DNA of 6,829 bases. It comes from an uncultured Lachnospiraceae bacterium. Lineage in GTDB: Bacteria; Bacillota_A; Clostridia; Lachnospirales; Lachnospiraceae. Below the pieces are notes generated by a model. It saw nothing but the letters and a program-made list of their open reading frames with translations, was not told where the DNA came from and did not search any database. Location: assembly GCA_947302185.1 (NCBI GenBank), contig CAMYVI010000139.1, positions 1 to 6,829 on the forward strand, read 5' to 3'. Made by a program: the position numbers and the translations under genes. Positions 1 to 4,869 of the stretch are shown one piece after another (position 1 is the stretch's first letter; the number at the start of each line of letters is the position of its first letter).

Positions 1-619
1 CGACGTTCCAAAGCCACAGCACGCCGATAACAGTCACCGCGAGCAGAACCGCAGCCGCTATCATGAAAGGTCTGGTCTTCGGATGTGCTACAAAAATAAT
101 GATCCAGTCGATGGCGAAAATGATGATAGCAGTACTCAGATTGTCAGTGAACACAAGAGCGAACACAGACAGAATAAGGCCGACCGCCACAAGGATCAGC
201 ATTGATTTTACATTTTTCATGTCACGTCCCATCCTCACGATAAGCATGGGCACGAATGTGATCACAGCGATCTTTGCTATTTCAGCCGGTTGAAATTCAA
301 TCCCGATTTTGAGCCATCTTCTGGCTCCGTGTCTTGTAATCCCGAAAAAATGAACTGCAATCATCAAAATCGACGACCCGATATAGATGAGCCAGCTCAG
401 GTTCCATAGTATATGATAATCGGCAAGAGATATCAGCATTGCAATCACAATAGTCGCTCCCGTGATCAATGCCTGACGCCGGAAAAAGAACATATCATCG
501 CCGTATTGAATCTCCGCCGTGTAAGCGCTGGTACTGTATAGCATTACCAGCCCGAAACAGATCAGAAGAAGTATTACAGCTATCAGATTGTAATCATAAT
601 AAGATGATTTTCTGCTCAA
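1..619 (-). CDS. ftsW: FtsW/RodA/SpoVE-family SEDS peptidoglycan glycosyltransferase, C-terminus cut by window edge
   Basis: SEDS proteins are multi-pass membrane enzymes that polymerise lipid II into glycan strands with a partner class B PBP, at the septum (FtsW), side wall (RodA) or spore cortex (SpoVE). The 206 visible residues show the family hallmarks: a first membrane segment running into GLVMLYSTSAY (about residues 23-33), GARRWLKIG...FQPAEIAK (about 98-116), and DNLSTA (159-164), with several further hydrophobic segments. The catalytic Asp loop of the family lies further on, outside the window. The chosen start is TTG at 619-617, because GGGAG sits 7 nt upstream; the nearby ATG at 636 belongs to the preceding gene's frame. 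The start overlaps the HPt stop codon in the sequence TTGA, which implies translational coupling. Family membership is certain. The FtsW, RodA or SpoVE subtype is less so; the LYSTSAY motif and lead sequence favour FtsW/SpoVE. Confidence 0.9.
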   Translation of the reverse strand, partial: MSRKSSYYDYNLIAVILLLICFGLVMLYSTSAYTAEIQYGDDMFFFRRQALITGATIVIAMLISLADYHILWNLSWLIYIGSSILMIAVHFFGITRHGARRWLKIGIEFQPAEIAKIAVITFVPMLIVRMGRDMKNVKSMLILVAVGLILSVFALVFTDNLSTAIIIFAIDWIIIFVAHPKTRPFMIAAAVLLAVTVIGVLWLWNV

Positions 620-975
620 GTTTTCTCTCCCGCCATTATCCTTTTAAATTTTTCAAATGCAGCCGCACACCTCTCGAATTCCTCCAAAGCTGCATGAGCG
701 TCCGGATCATTGCGAAGAATCTCAGTCAATGAGACCATTCTTTCATAGAGCGGATCGATACCGAGATTTGCCGTGACTCCTTTCAGCATGTGGGAATACT
801 CAAAAGCGTCATTCATACGGTTTTCGACAAGTGCAACTGAAAGCATATCAAAAGTCGGCTCTTTTGTAAACTCCATGAGGAATTCTAAATAGAGTTCTTC
901 ATCGCCGATCATTCTGAGAAGCGCATCGTCTACACTGCAGTTCCACGCTCTCAATTCTTCTATTCTTCCATCCAT
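616..975 (-). CDS. Stand-alone HPt (histidine phosphotransfer) domain protein
   Basis: The 119-residue protein is essentially a single HPt domain. Such proteins carry a phosphoryl group on a His between a hybrid histidine kinase and a response regulator. The diagnostic stretch is SHMLKGVTANLG (residues 61-72), matching the family pattern of phosphorylatable His (His62), then LKG three residues on, then the N-LG segment. The remainder is amphipathic helix, as expected for the four-helix bundle, including a C-terminal Glu/Ala/Phe-rich helix. There is no kinase, receiver or membrane segment, so it must work with partners not visible here. The ATG at 975 is preceded by AGGGGA with a 9-nt gap. The gene begins 26 nt after the DUF5662 stop, and its own stop overlaps the ftsW start by 4 nt. 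Domain call is confident; the pathway is unknown. Confidence 0.85.
   Translation of the reverse strand: MDGRIEELRAWNCSVDDALLRMIGDEELYLEFLMEFTKEPTFDMLSVALVENRMNDAFEYSHMLKGVTANLGIDPLYERMVSLTEILRNDPDAHAALEEFERCAAAFEKFKRIMAGEKT
627..631 (-). promoter_or_regulatory. Ribosome binding site of ftsW inside the HPt gene
   Basis: GGGAG on the minus strand lies 7 nt before the TTG at 619 and inside the last codons of the HPt gene. It supports the TTG start and reinitiation by ribosomes finishing the upstream gene. Confidence 0.6.
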
Positions 976-1001
976 GATAAATAATCCCCTACTGTATACT
1001 G

Positions 1002-1559
1002 TCAGAACTTACTCCGGTGATTCTTTTTCAGGAATACATACCTGATGTATCGTATTGTGTAATCCTCCCCCTTATCGGCCCACATACGAAGAAGGAATTC
1101 CATCTGCCTTAATGTTACCGGATGAATGAACCAGCATTTATCCCTTGTAGCCATAAAATACTCGAGAGCCGAGCTGTCAGTATAAGCTTCTCCCTTGTAG
1201 ACACGCGATGCGCTCACCCGGTCAAAAATCATTTCGGCAACATAGCGTCTCGGCATCTGTGCACCGGCCAGTACTCTGCCGTCATTCATATCTCCTGAAT
1301 AATCTATCCAGTATTCATAATGATGCTTATTGCGTCCTTTGTGATGAAGCCAGGCGGCTGACACGCCCTTTGCTTCTCGCTCTGCGTTATTCGGACTACG
1401 TGTCCCCTGATAGTACCTGGCGCCTACCAGAAACTCTTCCGGGGAGTATTTAGAGAGGTCATGCATGATGCCCTGTCTGTAAAGCCCCGCCCGGAAGCAG
1501 TATCCCATCACAAGATTATGGTGTCTCGTTATAGTTTTGAAATGTCCAATGATATCCAT
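1002..1559 (-). CDS. DUF5662 family protein (function unknown)
   Basis: I recognise this 185-residue protein as the DUF5662 type found widely in Firmicutes; no biochemical function is known to me. It is rich in paired conserved polar residues: HH at 13-14, HDLSKYS at 33-39, and LHHKGRNKHHYEYW at 71-84. The spacing of His and His-Asp pairs in predicted helices resembles metal-binding helical enzymes of the HD type. That is inference only; I do not see a full HD signature. The protein appears soluble, with no signal peptide or membrane segment. The ATG at 1559 has AAGGAG 7 nt upstream, and this site overlaps the TAA of the preceding GH13-like gene, leaving 11 nt between the two genes. It is therefore second in the operon. 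Family members are sometimes mislabelled catalase; no haem-catalase motif is visible. Confidence 0.8.
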   Translation of the reverse strand: MDIIGHFKTITRHHNLVMGYCFRAGLYRQGIMHDLSKYSPEEFLVGARYYQGTRSPNNAEREAKGVSAAWLHHKGRNKHHYEYWIDYSGDMNDGRVLAGAQMPRRYVAEMIFDRVSASRVYKGEAYTDSSALEYFMATRDKCWFIHPVTLRQMEFLLRMWADKGEDYTIRYIRYVFLKKNHRSKF

Positions 1560-1570
1560 TGGTCTTCTCC

Positions 1571-3754
1571 TTATTCCTCCGGTACCCCCATCAGAATTGT
1601 GACCGATCTTGCCGGTACCATGATAAAGCGCTGATCCTTCGGGAATATAGACGCTTCTGTAAGCTTTTGTACTCTTTCTACTTCCTCCCAGGCTTCATCT
1701 GCAGATTTCTGCAAGGCCGCCGCAGAGTGCGTCCCGAACATGATCCTGTCGGCAATACGTTTCTCTATCGTCTGGACTGCATTCTCAAGTGACTTACTGT
1801 CGGAATCGGAATCACTCTCTTCTTCTTTCTGCCGGAAATAGTAGGCTCTGTATTCCCGCTCGCTTTTTTCCTCCTCGTATGCATGCTGCGCCCTGGCAGT
1901 AGCAATCACGGCCCTGTCCCTGGCTTCGGAGACAAGGCGTTCGAGCGCTGCATCGACAGCTTTGCTCTGCATCTGCTCGGCCTCTTCTGCCGCAGATTCA
2001 ATCGCGCGTTCCCATTTCATACCGTACGGAAGAGACGGCAGCGCAAATGTATGCGGATCCCAGTGTGCATTCAGACCGATATAAATATATGTGTTATCTT
2101 CCCCGGCGTAAGCGCCGTTCAAAAGAATTCCTATGGATCTCGACTTCGGATCATCGATATAGTACCATGCTTTTGTGTCATGGAAAGAAATATCCGGGTA
2201 TCCCAGATTCCTGTAATCGGTTCCGCGCAGACTTTTGTCCGGATGCAGAATCGGATGAGCCTTGCGGAAATCGATCAGCACCTTTAAGAATTCCGTGATA
2301 TCGGCATATTTTCTGGCATTCGTCCAATTCACCCAGCCAATCGGATCGTCGCAGCTGTAGGCATTGTTATTTCCGTCCTGCGTGTTGCCGAACTCATCTC
2401 CCGCATAGATCAGCGGAATACCCTGTGCGAGCATACAGTAGGCAAGCGCGTTCCGTACCTGCTTTTTTCTGAGCTCGTTGGTCCTCTTTCTTTTCGTAGG
2501 ACCCTCCACACCGCAATTCCAGCTGAAATTCTCGTTCGAACCGTCATAATTATTCTCGCCGTTTGCTTCATTATGCTTCTCATTGTAACTGACTGCGTCC
2601 AGAAGAGTGAATCCGTCAACGTTTGCAACATAATTCACTATACCGTAATTGTCCGGATTGTTGCGCATGCGCCAGGCAAAAGCATTTGCAATATTCTCAT
2701 CACCTTTGAGGAAACGGCGTGCATAAATCTGAAAATCATTGCCGGATATAGCGCGGGTCCGGCGGCGGAGCCTGCTTTTCTGGCCGTCATCAAGATAATC
2801 CATAAATATCTTGGTGCGTGAAAGGATCGGATCCTCCAGGATCGATTCTTTGGCTATACCCATTCCGATCACATGGAATCCATCCACATGATAGGAAATT
2901 TTCCAGTTACGGAGCGCCTCCAGCACATATGTCACGGATGTGCCGGGCGCAACATAGAATTCCATAATGCACTCAAGACCTGCAGCGTGCAGAGCCTTAA
3001 TCAGATTTCTGAATTCGGTGATCGAATCATCCGATGCGGAAAAAACCTGCTTTGGAGCAAAATAATAATTGCGGGCGGAATATCCCCAGTAGTTCTTCTT
3101 CTCCGGTATGTCACTTGTCTCGGCTGCGTTTGCACGCAATACTTCTTTCAGATTCACGTTTCCTCGAAGCATACTGAGACTGGCTTCTCTTACCGGTCTG
3201 TTCTCGTCTGCCGGGTTCTTAAGGGATTCACTCCATTCATAAGCAGGCATAAGCTCGACAGCTGTAAATCCCATCTTCTTAATGTACGGAATTTTCTGCA
3301 TCAGCCCCTTAAAGGTCCCCTTGTCGCGGGCACCGGACTTCGGATCCATAGTATATCCCCGTACATGAAGCTTATAAATAATCAAATCACTGAGACTGTA
3401 TCCGGGCGCAGTATCCCCGCCCCAGTTATATTTTTCATAGTCTACATAGCAGACGCCGTTCTTTATTTTTCTGGCATAAGGGTCCACATATTTTTCTCCG
3501 TCTATTTCATAATAGTACCCGGAAATTCTTGCCGGCCCGGCCGAAATACAGACACAGCTCACGTCGCCTATGCGCTCGTTTACGGGAAGATCGACAGTTC
3601 CGATGATTTCCTCCCCGGAAGGATCTGTCAGCACCAATCTGGCCTCCCGGTCATCCGGTATATTTACAGCAAAATTAACAGTGTTTCCGACTGCGTATGT
3701 ACCCAACCTCAGCGGACTGCCTGCCGAAATCTTAAACTCCGTTTTCCTAACCAA
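1571..3754 (-). CDS. GlgX/isoamylase-like GH13 protein, predicted catalytically inactive
   Basis: The order is: N-terminal beta-sandwich (about residues 8-110, early-set type), GH13 barrel (about 124-500), C-terminal beta domain (about 505-727). GlgX-like segments include LHVRGYT (129-135), NYWGYSARNYY (221-231), and an almost canonical run at 388-420 containing SYNEKHNEANGE and WNCGVEGPT, then IPLIYAGDEFG (446-456). GlgX enzymes cleave alpha-1,6 branches of glycogen. Here the catalytic positions are lost: GFRFD reads GFHVI (nucleophile Asp to Ile296, Arg to His294), the acid/base Glu is Asp319, the region IV HD reads VD (Val379, Asp380 kept), and region I DVVYNH reads EFYVAP (265-270), with the following loop largely missing. 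Residues about 588-705 are a charged helical insertion in the C-terminal domain. The frame is open throughout, so this is not a decayed gene. The TTG start at 3754 follows AAGGGGGTGG. No signal peptide. Likely a binding or regulatory protein; first in its operon. Confidence 0.85.
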   Translation of the reverse strand: MVRKTEFKISAGSPLRLGTYAVGNTVNFAVNIPDDREARLVLTDPSGEEIIGTVDLPVNERIGDVSCVCISAGPARISGYYYEIDGEKYVDPYARKIKNGVCYVDYEKYNWGGDTAPGYSLSDLIIYKLHVRGYTMDPKSGARDKGTFKGLMQKIPYIKKMGFTAVELMPAYEWSESLKNPADENRPVREASLSMLRGNVNLKEVLRANAAETSDIPEKKNYWGYSARNYYFAPKQVFSASDDSITEFRNLIKALHAAGLECIMEFYVAPGTSVTYVLEALRNWKISYHVDGFHVIGMGIAKESILEDPILSRTKIFMDYLDDGQKSRLRRRTRAISGNDFQIYARRFLKGDENIANAFAWRMRNNPDNYGIVNYVANVDGFTLLDAVSYNEKHNEANGENNYDGSNENFSWNCGVEGPTKRKRTNELRKKQVRNALAYCMLAQGIPLIYAGDEFGNTQDGNNNAYSCDDPIGWVNWTNARKYADITEFLKVLIDFRKAHPILHPDKSLRGTDYRNLGYPDISFHDTKAWYYIDDPKSRSIGILLNGAYAGEDNTYIYIGLNAHWDPHTFALPSLPYGMKWERAIESAAEEAEQMQSKAVDAALERLVSEARDRAVIATARAQHAYEEEKSEREYRAYYFRQKEEESDSDSDSKSLENAVQTIEKRIADRIMFGTHSAAALQKSADEAWEEVERVQKLTEASIFPKDQRFIMVPARSVTILMGVPEE

Positions 3755-3758
3755 AATT

Positions 3759-3768
3759 CCACCCCCTT
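3759..3768 (-). promoter_or_regulatory. Ribosome binding site fixing the TTG start of the GH13-like gene
   Basis: AAGGGGGTGG differs at two positions from the full anti-Shine-Dalgarno match AAGGAGGTGA and ends 4 nt before TTG; the GGGGG core is 7 nt away. No upstream in-frame ATG competes, so TTG at 3754 is the best start. Confidence 0.65.
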
Positions 3769-3797
3769 GCTATTACATCAAAACATAGCTGTCTACC

Positions 3798-3826
3798 ATT
3801 ATAAACCATTTCCGGTTGCTTTTTAA
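3798..3826 (-). promoter_or_regulatory. Sigma-A type promoter of the GH13-like/DUF5662/HPt/ftsW operon
   Basis: On the minus strand, a perfect TATAAT (-10, 3803-3798) is preceded by TTAAAA (-35, 3826-3821; 4 of 6 consensus) with a 17-bp spacer. Transcription would begin near 3791 and give a leader of about 36 nt containing the ribosome binding site. No obvious operator dyad is seen. Prediction from consensus only. Confidence 0.6.
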
Positions 3827-3844
3827 AGGTTAATCTGCTATTCT
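3816..3844 (+). promoter_or_regulatory. Possible extended -10 promoter of the DUF1292 gene
   Basis: TTGCTT (3816-3821) and TATTCT (3839-3844) are separated by 17 bp, with TGC directly before the -10 (extended -10 motif). Initiation near 3851 would leave about 13 nt before AGGAGG. A TATACT at 3853-3858 matches the consensus better, but it would start the transcript inside the ribosome binding site. The -35 shares base 3821 with the -35 of the divergent promoter. Confidence 0.4.
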
Positions 3845-3863
3845 CTTGGTAATATACTAAAAA

Positions 3864-3869
3864 AGGAGG
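3864..3869 (+). promoter_or_regulatory. Ribosome binding site of the DUF1292 gene (decides GTG start)
   Basis: AGGAGG lies 9 nt before GTG at 3879. The first in-frame ATG, at 3897, would be 27 nt away, so GTG is preferred. Confidence 0.7.
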
Positions 3870-3878
3870 TTCAAGAAC

Positions 3879-4193
3879 GTGTCCGACAACGAAATCATGA
3901 ATTCTGAAGAATTTGAAGATAGTGAAGATCTCGGTACTGTTGTTCTCACACTTGATGACGATACAGAACTGGAGTGCTCAATTCTCTGCATCTATCCGGT
4001 AGGTGACAATGATTACATTGCGCTGCTTCCAATAGCCGAAGATTCAGATGAAGTCCTGATCTACCGCTTTATCGATCATGGTGATGATGAAGACCCGGAA
4101 ATTGAAAACATCGAGGACGATGATGAATATGAAGCTGCCGTTGATGCTTTTGACGAGATTCTCGACGCGGAAGAGTTTGATGAATTAGATTGA
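3879..4193 (+). CDS. DUF1292 family small acidic protein
   Basis: This 104-residue protein matches the DUF1292 (YrzB-like) family of Firmicutes, whose function is not established. The core is LGTVVLTLDDDTELECSIL (about residues 18-36), then DYIALLPI (45-52), VLIYRF (59-64) and the acidic tail IEDDDEYEAAVDAFDEIL (77-94). It is extremely acidic: about 40 of 104 residues are Asp or Glu, with almost no basic residues, so it should be soluble and cytoplasmic. The start is GTG at 3879, supported by AGGAGG 9 nt upstream. It is transcribed alone, divergently from the GH13-like operon and convergently with dut, and ends about 40 bp before the palindrome at 4233-4348. In many Firmicutes DUF1292 genes sit near RNA or nucleotide housekeeping genes; here the neighbour is pnp-dut, but on the opposite strand. 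Confidence 0.85.
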   Translation: MSDNEIMNSEEFEDSEDLGTVVLTLDDDTELECSILCIYPVGDNDYIALLPIAEDSDEVLIYRFIDHGDDEDPEIENIEDDDEYEAAVDAFDEILDAEEFDELD

Positions 4194-4232
4194 TTCTTAC
4201 TTTGTGGAACTGCTGTTCCGAAAAAAGCTTAA

Positions 4233-4348
4233 GAGAAAGCAAGGGGCTGCCGCATTAAGAAGTGCAGGCACAATATACAGGAGACCGATATGAATAGCGT
4301 CTGCTGTATATTGCGGCTTCACACCTTAATGCGTCAGCCCTTTTTCTC
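4233..4348. repeat. 116-bp long imperfect palindrome between convergent genes (possible MITE-like element)
   Basis: The left arm (4233-4285) and right arm (4299-4348) are inverted copies. Matching blocks are GAGAAA/TTTCTC at the ends (4233-4238 with 4343-4348), GGGCTG/CAGCCC (4244-4249 with 4335-4340), CGCATTAAG/CTTAATGCG (4251-4259 with 4325-4333), GTG/CAC (4262-4264 with 4320-4322), CAATATACAG/CTGTATATTG (4271-4280 with 4304-4313), and AGAC/GTCT (4282-4285 with 4299-4302). The loop is about 13 nt. The left arm has three extra bases near its outer end, and there are about eight mismatches. This is far longer than an ordinary terminator. The GGGCTG-x-CGCA-type ends are reminiscent of some insertion sequence inverted repeats, so a small non-autonomous element is possible. 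No transposase fragment and no direct target duplication are visible. Confidence 0.8.
4241..4345. terminator. Probable bidirectional intrinsic terminator within the palindrome
   Basis: On the plus strand the stem closes with CAGCCC followed directly by TTTTT (4341-4345), a good intrinsic terminator for the DUF1292 transcript. On the minus strand the stem ends in CAGCCCC followed by TTGCTTTCTCTT and, further on, a T6 run (4226-4221); this is weaker but adequate for pnp-dut. The position between two convergent genes fits. The dut stop codon lies at the base of the stem. Confidence 0.7.
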
Positions 4349-4865
4349 ATTTTGCTCCGCCTGTGCTGCCGAATCCTCCGTTCCTGATCCCGGTCACCTC
4401 CTCATCGGAAGTTATGCCGAAGGGAAGGAACACTCCCTGTGCAAATCCGTCTCCCCTCTTCAGGGACAGCGTCTTCCTCTCATTGGAATCGTTCGTGATC
4501 TTAATGAAAATATGACCTTCGTTATCAGAACCGTAATAGTCGCTGTCAATTATCCCGACTGTATTATTGAGTTGGATCCGATACTTGAATCCGAGACCGC
4601 TCCGCGGAAAAATCATCAGCACCCAGCCGTCATTGATCTTTGAGCGTATTCCGGTCGGAATCATGATAGTTTCGCCGGGAGCCAGCACAAAGTCGAGCGG
4701 CGAATAAAAATCGTATCCGGCAGATCCGGCTGTCGCCCTCCGGGGAAGCCTTATCCCGTTGTATATACTCGCCGTTAATTCGTCGGATTTTTCCGAAAAT
4801 GTGTCCGCCCAGTCCTTTCGGAACCGGGCAGGACTCACTTTTTCAAACTTACCTGCTACAATCAT
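4347..4865 (-). CDS. dut: dUTP diphosphatase (dUTPase), clostridial form
   Basis: The enzyme hydrolyses dUTP to dUMP and pyrophosphate, keeping uracil out of DNA and supplying dTMP synthesis; the family is a trimer with shared active sites. All five motifs of trimeric dUTPases are present in order: GSAGYDF (47-53), PRSGL (87-91), GIIDSDYYG (104-112, with the catalytic Asp in IDSDY), GDGFAQ (138-143) and the C-terminal arm RNGGFGSTGG (161-170). At 172 residues it is longer than the usual 140-150, owing to an N-terminal lead of about 40 residues (KFEKVSPARFRKDWADTF) that is typical of clostridial members. It begins 4 nt after the pnp stop with only a weak GGA upstream, so translation probably depends on coupling to pnp. 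The stop lies at the base of the palindrome. Confidence 0.93.
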   Translation of the reverse strand: MIVAGKFEKVSPARFRKDWADTFSEKSDELTASIYNGIRLPRRATAGSAGYDFYSPLDFVLAPGETIMIPTGIRSKINDGWVLMIFPRSGLGFKYRIQLNNTVGIIDSDYYGSDNEGHIFIKITNDSNERKTLSLKRGDGFAQGVFLPFGITSDEEVTGIRNGGFGSTGGAK

Positions 4866-4869
4866 CGCA

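Noticed and set aside
976..1001. TATACA in the gap before the HPt gene as an internal promoter
   Set aside because: It matches the -10 consensus at only 4 of 6 bases and has no recognisable -35 at the right distance.
1571..3754. GH13-like gene as a decaying pseudogene
   Set aside because: The frame is uninterrupted for 727 codons with good start signals, and GlgX-specific motifs outside the active site are intact, which fits a retained non-catalytic protein better.
2873..3826. 317-codon open frame on the plus strand, opposite the GH13-like gene
   Set aside because: It is wholly antisense to a clear GH13-type coding sequence and extends over the promoter region; its product resembles no family and has no ribosome binding site I can see.
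4206..4219. Small hairpin GGAAC-TGCT-GTTCC after the DUF1292 gene as its terminator
   Set aside because: It has only a 5-bp stem and is followed by A's, not T's, on the plus strand; on the minus strand the T run comes before the hairpin.
4290..4643. 117-codon plus-strand frame overlapping dut and the palindrome
   Set aside because: It starts in the palindrome loop and is antisense to a dUTPase with all five motifs; a shadow frame.
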